Shown in pieces: positions 9,419 to 18,353 of a DNA stretch of 54,610 nucleotides; positions within the stretch are counted from its first letter, which is position 1; each line of letters starts with the position of its first letter. The stretch comes from Prevotellaceae bacterium UBA1726 (GTDB lineage: Bacteria; Bacteroidota; Bacteroidia; Bacteroidales; Bacteroidaceae). The position numbers and the translations under genes were made by a program. The stretch is from the NCBI GenBank assembly GCA_002316005.1, contig DCIM01000076.1:23013-77622 (forward strand). Reading direction: 5' to 3'. Under the pieces are notes generated by a model. The model was given only the letters and a program-made list of their open reading frames with translations, searched no databases and was not told the origin of the DNA.

Positions 9419-9491
9419 AAATGCAATTTTCGTCTTCTTTGCAGTCTTCGTTCGCCGTCGTAGTAAGCGGGATTTTATCCCACGTTAAATA

Positions 9492-10115
9492 CTACAGAAA
9501 CTCGAAACCCAATCTTCGCATGGCTTTTTGTGCTATGCTGTCATATTCCTCACCCATGTCAGCAAAGCGCACTATGCAGTTCATTGCTGCGTGCTGAACA
9601 GACGGGTTCTCTGATTGCAGCGCTACTCCTGCCTGATCAAGGAACTCGCTGATGCCCCGCTCGTTTGGTTCCTGACCTTTCATAAACAGTCGACCGATGA
9701 GGTTGTAGGCACATATTTGGTGAAGGTCGTTGTCAGACGCCATCCATTCGTAAGCAAGCATAGGAGCATAGTCAAGGTTTTGAAGAAGATTGAAGACCAG
9801 TTGCTCACCCACCTCTTGACTTGGAAGTTGCTCCATCCAGATGTCAACAACCTCGCGAGGCATCTCCTCTGCGGGCATGAGCATCGTTGCAAGCAGTTTA
9901 CACTCACGCACATTACTCTTCCAGAGTTCTATGGCAAGGTTTAAGTCTTTTGAATACTCGCTTGCCATCTCATGCAGATGCTGAAGCGACACGCCCCAGT
10001 TGAGTTTGTTCTCATCACCCTTGTCGCGCAACGACTGAGCCGTAACGCCATTCATATAAAGACGGAAAGAGCGCTTTATTTCCTTTACCGTGAGTTCTAC
10101 CTTTTCTTTCTCCAT
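9492..10115 (-). CDS. AlkD-like HEAT-repeat protein (DNA alkylation repair family)
   Basis: 207 residues, all-helical, resembling the AlkC/AlkD HEAT-repeat family, some of which excise alkylated bases. Visible features are the N-terminal YMNGVTAQSLRDKGDENKLNWGVSLQHLHEMA segment, repeated helical hairpins with LATMLMPAEEMPREVVDIWMEQL, and a C-terminal SENPSVQHAAMNCIVRFADMG repeat. It is shorter than AlkD of Bacillus (about 235) and I cannot identify a catalytic residue set, so glycosylase activity is not assured; the fold could serve protein or DNA binding. It starts 5 bp after the BadF-type kinase gene and is surely cotranscribed with it. Confidence 0.72.
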   Translation of the reverse strand: MEKEKVELTVKEIKRSFRLYMNGVTAQSLRDKGDENKLNWGVSLQHLHEMASEYSKDLNLAIELWKSNVRECKLLATMLMPAEEMPREVVDIWMEQLPSQEVGEQLVFNLLQNLDYAPMLAYEWMASDNDLHQICAYNLIGRLFMKGQEPNERGISEFLDQAGVALQSENPSVQHAAMNCIVRFADMGEEYDSIAQKAMRRLGFEFL

Positions 10116-10120
10116 AACGA

Positions 10121-10957
10121 TTAACTGAGATTTTCAATCATGCCATCGATAGGACTCTTGATGAGTTTGCCCACCTTGAACCCTTCCAGCTTGGCTGCCT
10201 CTTCGAGTTCCGAGCGATAGTGGAACGCCATGCTACCCACGAAATTCACAGGCCATTCAGGATGCTGATACTGGGTGATGTTGTTTCGGAAGAAAGCACG
10301 GAAATTATCAATAACCATTTGTCGCAACTCAGGAACATCGAGGTTGGCATGAATGAATGGCGAAAACGAAGCAAGGAAACGATTTGGTGCCTCCTCGCGA
10401 TACACCTTATTAATAATATCTGCCTGCGTGAGACCAGTCTCGGTAAGGAACTTATCGCAAAGTGAAGCAGGGAAGGTGCGTTTCAGAATGCGGTTAAGGA
10501 AGAGTTTTCCCATGACGGCGCCCCCACCCTCGTCGCCAAGGATGAATCCCAGGCATGGGGTGTTCTGCACAATCTTCTCTCCATCGAAAAGGCACGAGTT
10601 AGACCCTGTACCAAGAATAGCCGCTATACCTTCCTTCTTTCCGCAAGCAGCAATGGCAGCACCCAGCATATCGCTCGCCACACGCATGTTATAGGCATGA
10701 GGAAACAGTTCAAGGAGCAGATGCTCCATGACAGGAATCTTTGCCGGAGTGCATCCAGCACCGAAGTAATGTATGGTGTAGATGTCGAGTGCATGAGGCA
10801 CATGAGGCATCAGTTCGTTGCGTAGAATGCCGCGAACGACATCCTCGGACATGACGACAGGATTGATGCCACTCGTAGAGAAACGAGTCTTTACACCTCC
10901 CGGTTCGATGATGCACCAATCGGTCTTGGTACTTCCAGAATCAGCTATGATTATCAT
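10121..10957 (-). CDS. BadF/BadG-type ATPase, probable N-acetylglucosamine kinase
   Basis: Cytoplasmic sugar kinase of the ASKHA fold. The 278-residue protein has the phosphate-1 motif ADSGSTKTDW at residues 5-14, the second phosphate motif ILGTGSNSCLF, and the glycine-rich FILGDEGGGAVMG segment typical of N-acetylglucosamine kinases of this family. In Bacteroidota these enzymes are thought to act in amino-sugar salvage from the cell wall; the substrate is inferred. It leads a two-gene operon with the AlkD-like gene and has one of the best promoters in the window (10977-11008). Confidence 0.87.
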   Translation of the reverse strand: MIIIADSGSTKTDWCIIEPGGVKTRFSTSGINPVVMSEDVVRGILRNELMPHVPHALDIYTIHYFGAGCTPAKIPVMEHLLLELFPHAYNMRVASDMLGAAIAACGKKEGIAAILGTGSNSCLFDGEKIVQNTPCLGFILGDEGGGAVMGKLFLNRILKRTFPASLCDKFLTETGLTQADIINKVYREEAPNRFLASFSPFIHANLDVPELRQMVIDNFRAFFRNNITQYQHPEWPVNFVGSMAFHYRSELEEAAKLEGFKVGKLIKSPIDGMIENLS

Positions 10958-10976
10958 TTTCTTGTTCTATTTATTG

Positions 10977-11008
10977 CAAAGTTACTTCAAAAGAGCGACA
11001 AATCCAAA
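10977..11008 (-). promoter_or_regulatory. Complete Bacteroidota promoter for the BadF-type kinase operon
   Basis: On the minus strand TTTG (11005-11008), exactly 20 bp, then TAACTTTG (10977-10984). It lies 19 bp before the start codon. Confidence 0.8.
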
Positions 11009-11021
11009 AATAATATTGCTT

Positions 11022-11056
11022 TTTGACCGAAATGTGATTTTTTTGTGCTAACTTTG
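11022..11056 (+). promoter_or_regulatory. Probable promoter of the GH76 gene
   Basis: TAACTTTG at 11049-11056 is a perfect -7 box. A TTTG at 11022-11025 is 23 bp upstream, a little further than the 20 bp of the best promoters here. It is divergent from the kinase promoter. Confidence 0.6.
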
Positions 11057-11090
11057 CGAAAGAATTAAACCAGATTACAATTATTCCAAT

Positions 11091-12557
11091 ATGAGAAAAC
11101 TTACTAAGACTCTTTTACTTATTCTTCTCTGTTTCTGCGCAAGTCAGGTTTCTGCCGTTGAAATGGACCACACTTTTACAAATGCTGATGAATGGGCTAT
11201 CTACGAGGCATTCCATAATGTGTTCTGGGATGGCACAAACCGCAACTATAAGGCCGACACGAAACAGCCAAGTGCCAGTCATCGTGGCAATGGCGCTCGC
11301 GACAATGATTATAGTGGTTGCTCGGCTGCCATTTGGTGCCAGGCAATCTATTTCGATATGGCTGTAAATGCCTATAAGCGTCGTCTGCTCGATCCTAATT
11401 CCACATCGACAGAGATTCGCAAGGCAAAGAACCGTATGTCGGGCGTGTATAGTGGAGAGAAAAACCATTATGTAAACTTCGATTTCGATAACTGCAATAC
11501 AAATAACGGATGGTTTGTCTACGACGACATCATGTGGTGGACATGTGCTTTGGCTCGTGCCTATGAGGTGTCAATACTTGCCGGCAGCCCTGAGAATGCT
11601 TACCTCGACTATTCCGAGAAGAGTTTCTGCCGTGTGTGGTACGGAAGTCAGAAGGTGGGCGATGACGGCTCGTATGCTGATCCAGCTGATGGTTTCACGG
11701 GTGGAATGTTCTGGGAGTGGCAGCCTATAGACAAACCAAATCCACATACTGATAATGGTTTTAAGTCGGCATGTATCAATTTCCCTACGGTCATTGCATG
11801 CTGCACACTCTATGGACTTGTTCCTGAGGGTCGTGAAGTGCCAACAGTGGAGTATCCTACATATCAAACAAAGGAGTTCTACCTTGAGAAGGCCAAGGAA
11901 ATCTATGCCTGGGCAAAGGCACATTTCTGTAGCGATACCTTCCCAGGAAGAGTTGCCGACGGTATTCATGGTGGTGGACCGGAATGGAGCAATCACCTCT
12001 ACAACCAGGGTACATATATTGGAGCATCTTGCCTACTCTACCTCATCACCGGTGAGGAGGAGTATCTTCAGAACGCTCGTGAGGGAGCAGACTATGTGAA
12101 GAAGAACATGTGCAAGATAACCTCATCGAGCGATCCGTTGGGAGTTCGTGGAATAAAGATCCTTAAACAGGAGACAGGTTATGAGCAGGGGGTGTATTCG
12201 GCGATATTTGCGCAGTATATGAAGTTGCTTGTTTACGACTGTGGCCAGGACGATTATAAGAGCTGGATGCTTGACAATATCCAGTATGGATGGCAGACAC
12301 GCGACACTGAGAGAAACATTCAGGATGCTGATTTCCTCACCCCATGTACTGCGGAGACCGTTGTCGAGAGTTACGGTGGCAGTGCTTTACCTGCATTGAT
12401 GCTGATGTTCCCAGCCGAGGACGCCACAGGAATTGTGACAGTTAAGACTGATTGCAGTTCTAAAAAAAAAGGATTCTACACTCTTGATGGGAAGGCCGTA
12501 GCCGAATGTAAGAAAGGCATTTATATTGAAGACGGAAAGAAGGTGATGGTGCCTTAA
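11091..12557 (+). CDS. Secreted glycoside hydrolase family 76 (alpha-1,6-mannanase-like)
   Basis: Exported enzyme predicted to cut alpha-1,6-mannan backbones such as those of fungal cell walls. The 488-residue protein has a signal peptide (about residues 1-22, ending in QVSA) and an (alpha/alpha)6 barrel with the paired catalytic aspartates in VYDDIMWW (Asp145-Asp146). The GMFWEWQ and EWSNHLYNQGTYIG segments fit the family. After residue about 440 the sequence becomes a short tail (GFYTLDGKAVAECKKGIYIEDGKKVMVP) like the C-terminal motif of the surface proteins at 35-52 kb, so it may use the same export route. No SusC/SusD pair or other glycan genes are nearby, so it is not in a polysaccharide-utilisation locus within this window. 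Confidence 0.9.
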   Translation: MRKLTKTLLLILLCFCASQVSAVEMDHTFTNADEWAIYEAFHNVFWDGTNRNYKADTKQPSASHRGNGARDNDYSGCSAAIWCQAIYFDMAVNAYKRRLLDPNSTSTEIRKAKNRMSGVYSGEKNHYVNFDFDNCNTNNGWFVYDDIMWWTCALARAYEVSILAGSPENAYLDYSEKSFCRVWYGSQKVGDDGSYADPADGFTGGMFWEWQPIDKPNPHTDNGFKSACINFPTVIACCTLYGLVPEGREVPTVEYPTYQTKEFYLEKAKEIYAWAKAHFCSDTFPGRVADGIHGGGPEWSNHLYNQGTYIGASCLLYLITGEEEYLQNAREGADYVKKNMCKITSSSDPLGVRGIKILKQETGYEQGVYSAIFAQYMKLLVYDCGQDDYKSWMLDNIQYGWQTRDTERNIQDADFLTPCTAETVVESYGGSALPALMLMFPAEDATGIVTVKTDCSSKKKGFYTLDGKAVAECKKGIYIEDGKKVMVP

Positions 12558-12577
12558 GCCCAGACTTCCAATTCAAG

Positions 12578-12616
12578 AATAATCCCCGACAATCTGATGA
12601 TATGTCGGGGATTATT
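12578..12616. terminator. Bidirectional-type hairpin between GH76 and dipeptidyl peptidase genes
   Basis: Perfect 14-bp arms (12578-12591 and 12603-12616) flank an 11-base loop between two convergent genes. There is no long T run, so termination strength is uncertain. Confidence 0.7.
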
Positions 12617-12668
12617 TATGTCCCTTAGTGAAACCTCGGGCACATGGAGGATGAACTTGGGAAGGATA

Positions 12669-14618
12669 TTATTCCCAAGAATAGTCGCGGGAATAGCGGA
12701 GATTCTGAGCCGCAAAGGACTCGCTGTAATCAATTGCGATGTCGGTGATTGAACCGTTGGCATCGAGAACCGGAGTGAGTACGGGATTTATGAAACCCTT
12801 ATAAGGAGCGATATGGAGGGCCTCGTAACGCTGAAGCATTTCCTTATGAAGAGAATAATCCAACTTTACGCCATACTGCTCAACGAGTTGCTGTGCTGCA
12901 TCATAATCGCCTTCGCTCTTTATTCGTTGAACCTCGGCAAGCAATTCGCCAAAGAGAATATGTAGACGAGCATAGTCGTTGATTTGCAGATAAGTCTTAC
13001 CGTCTTTCACGATCAGTTCTACTGCCCCTTCGGCATGCTCAAGAACCCAACGAGCAATGATGGCACGGTTGCGCATGTGAGCCTCTTCAATCTGAGCCCC
13101 GAGTTTGATACGGACCTGCTGCGTCATGAGTCCGTTGAGCATATAGGTGTAGTACTGCGACTTATGTGCCTCACCATCAGGAACAAGTCCAAGTTCGACG
13201 AGTTTCTGGTCGGCGATATAATATAGTCCGAATAAGTCGGCACGCGCCTCTTCGATAGTACTGCCATACGACTTCAAGGCGCCAGCATCGACACCCGGTA
13301 GTATCTGTCCGCTGCCATGACCGAGACATTCGTGAAGGTCGGTATGGAGGTCATCACACACATCGCCATATTTATCTATTAGATTGCATGTTGCCTCGTC
13401 AATGACAAACTCCTGGCGGAAACCGTTACCCTTTGCCGCCTGGTTGTAAGCCTCGGTGAGGTTGCCTATAGTAACCGACTTTGAACCATAACGCGCACGA
13501 ATCCAATCTGCATTAGGGAGGTTTATTCCAATAGCTGAAGCTGGATATTCGTCACCACCGAGCATAGCGGCACAGATGACATTTGCCGTAACGCCACGTA
13601 CTTCCTTCTTCTTGAAACGAGGATCGACAGGACTGTTGTCCTCAAACCACTGAGCGTTGTTACAAATCTTCTGAGTGCGTTCGGTAGCCACAAGATCCTT
13701 GTACTCGACTATGCCCTCCCACGATGCCTTTATGCCAAGAGGATCGCCATAGACCTCGATGAATCCATTTACGAAATCGATGCGTCCTTCCTTCTCATTG
13801 AGCCATTCAATAGAGTATTCATCAAAAATACTCAAATCGCCTGTCTTATAGTAGTTTATGAGAAGCGAAACAACTTTCTCTTGCTGTTGATTTTCGCATA
13901 CTGTGAGAGCTTTCTCAAGCCAATAGATGATCTGTTTGATGGACTTGGAATACTTACCCTCAAGACACCACACATTCTCTATCAGCACCCCATCCTCCTT
14001 GACGAGAGTAGAGTTCAATCCAAAAGAAGGATGCTCATCACCCTCGCAGGCATTATGCTTAGCGGCATAGAATTCCTCAGCCTCCTTTTGAGTGACTCCA
14101 TCATAGTAATTGCACGATGATGATATTACCTGATCAACACCTTCATCGATGCAGACACGCTTAGGCATGATGTCTGGCGAGAAGATGACCGACATTATCT
14201 CGTTGCATAAGTCAATGCGACTCTGTCCCTCATCGAGAGGAAGATATTCTGTAGGAGTGGAAAGAATGGCGTCGGTGAGGAAATGAACATGAAACTCAGG
14301 AACGAATTTCTCCTGTCCGTAGTGATGATGTATGCCCGAAGAGAACCACACACGCTTAAGATAAGTCACAAGAGCGAGAAAGTCAGCCGAATCGCGCTGA
14401 CAGTCATAATGCAGATAGACAGCCTCGAGTGTCTTACGGATTTTAAGGTTGTATTTACCGAACTGGTCGAATGTGATGTCGCGTCCACAGAGAGTAGCCT
14501 CAGAGAGGTAATAGACCAGTTTTTTCTGTTGAAGCGATAGCGATGAAAAACCGACGAGTCGGTAGCGTAACATCTGGATGTCGGCAAACCGCTCGTCGGT
14601 GTATTTGAATTCTGTCAT
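12669..14618 (-). CDS. Dipeptidyl peptidase III-type zinc metallopeptidase (M49)
   Basis: Releases N-terminal dipeptides from short peptides. The family's unusual zinc motif HEXXXH is present as HECLGH (His429, Glu430, His434), with the second motif EEARAD at 456-461 supplying the third ligand, probably Glu457. The length of 649 residues is close to known Bacteroides enzymes. There is no signal peptide, so it should be cytoplasmic, with a role in peptide turnover in an organism that ferments peptides (inference). It lies 13 bp after the small AraC-type gene and is probably cotranscribed with it. Confidence 0.93.
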   Translation of the reverse strand: MTEFKYTDERFADIQMLRYRLVGFSSLSLQQKKLVYYLSEATLCGRDITFDQFGKYNLKIRKTLEAVYLHYDCQRDSADFLALVTYLKRVWFSSGIHHHYGQEKFVPEFHVHFLTDAILSTPTEYLPLDEGQSRIDLCNEIMSVIFSPDIMPKRVCIDEGVDQVISSSCNYYDGVTQKEAEEFYAAKHNACEGDEHPSFGLNSTLVKEDGVLIENVWCLEGKYSKSIKQIIYWLEKALTVCENQQQEKVVSLLINYYKTGDLSIFDEYSIEWLNEKEGRIDFVNGFIEVYGDPLGIKASWEGIVEYKDLVATERTQKICNNAQWFEDNSPVDPRFKKKEVRGVTANVICAAMLGGDEYPASAIGINLPNADWIRARYGSKSVTIGNLTEAYNQAAKGNGFRQEFVIDEATCNLIDKYGDVCDDLHTDLHECLGHGSGQILPGVDAGALKSYGSTIEEARADLFGLYYIADQKLVELGLVPDGEAHKSQYYTYMLNGLMTQQVRIKLGAQIEEAHMRNRAIIARWVLEHAEGAVELIVKDGKTYLQINDYARLHILFGELLAEVQRIKSEGDYDAAQQLVEQYGVKLDYSLHKEMLQRYEALHIAPYKGFINPVLTPVLDANGSITDIAIDYSESFAAQNLRYSRDYSWE

Positions 14619-14631
14619 CTAATTGATGAAT

Positions 14632-15075
14632 TTACTTCTTTTTAGGAGTTTTCTTTGTCACAGCAGGCTTGTGAGCAACGCGATAGTCGCGAGGAGTGAT
14701 GCCCTCGAGACGGAAGAACGATGCATAGAAAGACTGACGGTTAGCGAAACCAACCATATCAGAGATCTCCTCGATGGTGAGGTCGGCATAACGCTTGTCG
14801 GTGAGAAGAGTCATAGCCTCTTCAATACGATACTTGTTGACGAACGATGTATAGTTCATGTGGAACTTCACATTAACTACTGCCGAGATATAGCGGGTGT
14901 TAGTACCAAGTTCCTCAGCAAGCTTCTTTGCCGAGTAATCCTTCTCCTTGTACTTTTTCTCAATAAGAATCTTCTCAAGAATCTGATCCTTGAGTTTGTC
15001 CATCAAATCAGGACTAACGAGTGAACGATAGAGAGCTGCCTTTGGCTTGATCTCTGTGATATTGTACTTTGCCAT
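14632..15075 (-). CDS. Small AraC-family DNA-binding regulator
   Basis: 147-residue protein consisting almost only of an AraC-type double helix-turn-helix (about residues 40-135): KKLAEELGTNTRYISAVVN is the first HTH and IEEISDMVGFANRQSFYASFF the second, ending in GITPRDYR. There is no sugar-binding or receiver domain, so it may respond to a partner or act constitutively. The C-terminus is lysine-rich (KKTPKKK). It precedes the M49 peptidase gene by 13 bp. A -7 promoter box lies at 15114-15121. Confidence 0.88.
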   Translation of the reverse strand: MAKYNITEIKPKAALYRSLVSPDLMDKLKDQILEKILIEKKYKEKDYSAKKLAEELGTNTRYISAVVNVKFHMNYTSFVNKYRIEEAMTLLTDKRYADLTIEEISDMVGFANRQSFYASFFRLEGITPRDYRVAHKPAVTKKTPKKK

Positions 15076-15113
15076 TTTCTTATAATATTATTGTTATCCT
15101 ATTTATTACAATG

Positions 15114-15121
15114 CAAAGTTA
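15114..15121 (-). promoter_or_regulatory. Promoter -7 element for the AraC/M49 operon
   Basis: Reads TAACTTTG on the minus strand, 38 bp before the start codon. No clear -33 box is seen. Confidence 0.55.
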
Positions 15122-15169
15122 AGCATTATTTTTGAAATAAGATTGAAAATATGAACTATTATTTATGTT

Positions 15170-17068
15170 TTAAGAATTTTTTTCACAATCATCAAGCCAC
15201 ATTTTGACAATTGTGTCGCTTGCCATGCGCCAATCGCCTCGTGGAGAGAGGCTGACGCTACCCACTTTTGGTCCGTCTGGGAGACATGAACGCTTGAACT
15301 GCTGCGAGAAGAAACGACGCATGAATGTCTTGAGCCATTTCATTATCGTTTCGTCATCGTAGGTTGGACCATTGCTTCCGTCAAATGCTCTTTGTGCCAT
15401 GAGGAAGAGTTTTGAAGGTGCAAAACCAAAACGGAGGAAGTGATAGAGGAAGAAATCGTGGAGTTCGTAAGGTCCGACGAGGTCTTCAGTTTTCTGCTTG
15501 ATGTTGCCATTCTCGTCAGCAGGAATAAGCTCTGGCGAGATAGGTGTATCGATGACATCAAGCAATGTTCGACGTGACTCCTCGTCCACTCCACTCTCGG
15601 CAACATACTGCACGAGATAGCGAATGAGGGTCTTAGGAATGCTTACATTCACTGCATACATTGACATGTGGTCGCCGTTGTAAGTACACCATCCGAGAGC
15701 AAGTTCAGACAGGTCGCCTGTACCGATGACCATACCGCCCACTTGATTGGCGATATCCATGAGGAGCATGGTGCGATAACGAGCCTGTGAGTTTTCGTAT
15801 GTCACATCATGATTGTCAGCATTGTGACCTATATCGGTGAAGTGCTGCTTAACAGCATCGGCGATGTTTATCTCGCGTTGAGTGATGCCGAGAGTCGTCA
15901 TGAGACTGACGGCATTGTCGTGAGTGCGGTCGGTAGTGCCAAATCCAGGCATTGTGATGCCATGGATACCCTTACGGTCGAGTCCAAGTTTGTCGAAAGT
16001 CTTAACGCATACAAGAAGAGCAAGGGTAGAGTCAAGACCACCACTGATTCCTATGACAACATTCTTACAATTTGTATGTACGAGACGCTTTGCAAGACCC
16101 ATCACCTGAATGTTGAAAATCTCTTCGCACGACTCTTGCATGTTGTCGGAGCGTGGAATGAAAGGATGAGGGTTGTAAGGACGTTCAAGAACAAATTCGT
16201 TATTACATTCCACATCGAGCGGAATGGCAATAGCCTTCTCGTTCCACGAGTTCTGAGTACGACCGAAGGTTGTGTTAGCGATACGCTCGGCACGGAGTTT
16301 CTCGACATCAATCTGCGTACAGATGAGTTGCTCGTCGAGAGAGAAACGCTCAGAGTGAGCCAGCTGTGAACCATTCTCGTAGATGATGCCGTTACCACCA
16401 TACACCACATCTTGAGTGCTCTCGCCAAATCCAGCCGAACTATATACATACGCCGCCATAGAACGAGCACTCTGCTGAGCGATGAGCGAGAGCAGATAGT
16501 TGTGCTTGCCAATCAACTCATCTGATGCCGAGAGGTTGAAGATGATGTCGGCACCCGAAGCAGCGAGGTAGCTACTTGGAGGCAGTGGCGACCAGAGATC
16601 CTCACAAATCTCGATGCCGAACTTCACACCCGAAGGCAGTTCGAACAAAGTCGGAGGATTGTTTACCCCTTCAGGAGTGAACCAACGCTTCTCGTAGAAC
16701 TCGTTGTAGTTTGGCAGGTAGGTCTTGTTGATGGTGTAGTAAGTGCCACCGGCAAGAACAACTGCTGAGTTGAACAAGCGGTTCTCCTGACGAATCGGTG
16801 CACCGACAATCACTACGATTGGCAGGTTCTGACAATAAGCCAGAAGGTCGAACAAGGCCTCGTCGGATTTGTCGAGCAGAAATGAGTTGCGGAACAGGTC
16901 CTGACAAGTGTAACCGGTGGTGCAGAGTTCAGGGAATGTCAATATCTCTACCCCTTCAGCAACGGCTCTGTCGATAAGGGCTTTGATATGCTCTACATTG
17001 TAATCTACATCAGCTACTTTTACTGAAGGAATGGCAGCTGCCACTTTTATGTAACCGAAATTCTTCAT
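15170..17068 (-). CDS. nadE: Glutamine-dependent NAD+ synthetase
   Basis: Last step of NAD synthesis: amidates nicotinate adenine dinucleotide using ammonia from glutamine. The 632-residue chain joins a carbon-nitrogen hydrolase (glutaminase) domain, with triad Glu47 (TFPELCTTGY), Lys115 (INKTYLPN) and Cys155 (EICEDLW), to a synthetase domain starting near residue 340 with the PP-loop VIGISGGLDSTLALLV. The GTGDLSELALGWCTYNGDHMSMY motif further on is typical of the long form. The C-terminal residues fit a full-length protein. It follows the Smr gene by 74 bp on the same strand. Confidence 0.96.
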   Translation of the reverse strand: MKNFGYIKVAAAIPSVKVADVDYNVEHIKALIDRAVAEGVEILTFPELCTTGYTCQDLFRNSFLLDKSDEALFDLLAYCQNLPIVVIVGAPIRQENRLFNSAVVLAGGTYYTINKTYLPNYNEFYEKRWFTPEGVNNPPTLFELPSGVKFGIEICEDLWSPLPPSSYLAASGADIIFNLSASDELIGKHNYLLSLIAQQSARSMAAYVYSSAGFGESTQDVVYGGNGIIYENGSQLAHSERFSLDEQLICTQIDVEKLRAERIANTTFGRTQNSWNEKAIAIPLDVECNNEFVLERPYNPHPFIPRSDNMQESCEEIFNIQVMGLAKRLVHTNCKNVVIGISGGLDSTLALLVCVKTFDKLGLDRKGIHGITMPGFGTTDRTHDNAVSLMTTLGITQREINIADAVKQHFTDIGHNADNHDVTYENSQARYRTMLLMDIANQVGGMVIGTGDLSELALGWCTYNGDHMSMYAVNVSIPKTLIRYLVQYVAESGVDEESRRTLLDVIDTPISPELIPADENGNIKQKTEDLVGPYELHDFFLYHFLRFGFAPSKLFLMAQRAFDGSNGPTYDDETIMKWLKTFMRRFFSQQFKRSCLPDGPKVGSVSLSPRGDWRMASDTIVKMWLDDCEKNS

Positions 17069-17142
17069 ATGAGTTGATATTTTTTTCTTGGAACAAGAAT
17101 TATCAGAATTAACAGTATTATTATTGTATGCGAAGGTGATAT

Positions 17143-18279
17143 TTATCGGATGGTGACTTGGGTAGCACCGTAACCATACTCCTGAAACGAAGCATCCTGA
17201 TACTGATAGCGCTTGTATCTGTAGCTCAGGTCGTTGATGATAGCGCGACGAAGGACTCCTTCGCCCTTACCATGGATGAAGACAATCTTCTGGCCACGCT
17301 TGTTGGCATATTCAGCAAGAGTGTCGCGGAATACCTTCAACTGATATTCAAGGATGTCGCTATTGCTCATGCCGTTGGTAGTCTCGAGAACCTCATCAGC
17401 ATGAAGGTCAACAACAACAATCTCGTCGTTACCCTTCTTCTGAACCGACTTGACAGGTTTCTTCTCGTCTTCTTTCACTTTCCGATACATCTCCTGCTTG
17501 AGTTTCTTCGCATCAACAATCAATGGACGAGGTTGCTCATCGTTCTCGATAACGGTGAAGAGTAATGCTGGTTCCTCGAAGAAGTCGTTGTCCTGGAAAC
17601 AATGGAACTTGTAGAATTTCACAGGATCGAGGCGGAACTGAACATCCATTGTAGGTTTCAGTATGAATGCCTTATCCTTCTTGTAAGCCATCATTTGCAA
17701 GGCGATATGCTCCATTTCGTTCAGGTCCTCGCGTCCCAACTCTTCAACAAAACACTTTGTGTTTGGTTCAATCTCTCCATCAAGACGAAGTTGCCAGTTC
17801 TGATTCTCTGCAACAAGATAGTTGTAACGGAGATAATAGTTGGAGTCGTTGACAATGTAACACTCGAAGCGAGAGTTTGTGAACTCCTTCACGTCAATCG
17901 GGATAAACGCAAGATATACAGAGAGTTTGTTGCCCCCCTTACGCTCCTCAACAGGAGCACGGAAAGTAATCTCCTTGTCGGCAGGATCATAATCCTCTTC
18001 TTCCTGCAATGGGTCGTTAGCATTTAGTCCGTTCGACAGTTTCTGCTTGATAGACATACCGTCGGGAGTATTGGAATTCGCATTCGCGTTGGTCTTGGCA
18101 TTAGCCATAGCATTTGCCGTGCTATAGTCGTCGCTGGCAATAACTACAACATCGTTGATAGCCATTGGAATCTCAAATCCGTCCTCATCCTCAACAAGAA
18201 CGACATTCTTTCCTTGAAAGCCTGAAACGCGACCACCGCCGATCTCACTCAGGAATCTTACTTTATCACCTATTTTCAT
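17143..18279 (-). CDS. DUF2027 and Smr domain protein
   Basis: Three parts are visible in 378 residues: an N-terminal small beta domain (MKIGDKVRFLSEIGGGRVSGF), a middle domain of about residues 95-250 matching the Bacteroidota DUF2027 family, and a C-terminal Smr domain (about 295-378) with VVDLHADE and FIHGKGEGVLRRAI. Smr domains nick or bind nucleic acid, and are found in MutS2 and ribosome-rescue proteins. No MutS ATPase is present. Function is unknown; a nucleic-acid role is inferred from the Smr domain. Confidence 0.88.
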   Translation of the reverse strand: MKIGDKVRFLSEIGGGRVSGFQGKNVVLVEDEDGFEIPMAINDVVVIASDDYSTANAMANAKTNANANSNTPDGMSIKQKLSNGLNANDPLQEEEDYDPADKEITFRAPVEERKGGNKLSVYLAFIPIDVKEFTNSRFECYIVNDSNYYLRYNYLVAENQNWQLRLDGEIEPNTKCFVEELGREDLNEMEHIALQMMAYKKDKAFILKPTMDVQFRLDPVKFYKFHCFQDNDFFEEPALLFTVIENDEQPRPLIVDAKKLKQEMYRKVKEDEKKPVKSVQKKGNDEIVVVDLHADEVLETTNGMSNSDILEYQLKVFRDTLAEYANKRGQKIVFIHGKGEGVLRRAIINDLSYRYKRYQYQDASFQEYGYGATQVTIR

Positions 18280-18291
18280 TTAGTGTATATA

Positions 18292-18320
18292 GAATTTGAC
18301 AATTTTCAATTTACAATTTT
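18292..18320. repeat. AATTTTCAATTTACAA low-complexity spacer
   Basis: Short AT-rich tandem-like tract between the Smr and queA genes, similar in style to 7605-7636. Next to it, CTCACTCAAGGGAGG and GTGAGAGG form a weak GC-richer motif. Confidence 0.4.
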
Positions 18321-18353
18321 CTCCACTCACTCAAGGGAGGTCTGTGAGAGGTT

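Noticed and set aside
11091..12557. Polysaccharide utilisation locus around the GH76 gene
   Set aside because: No SusC/SusD pair, sensor or other glycosidase is found on either side.
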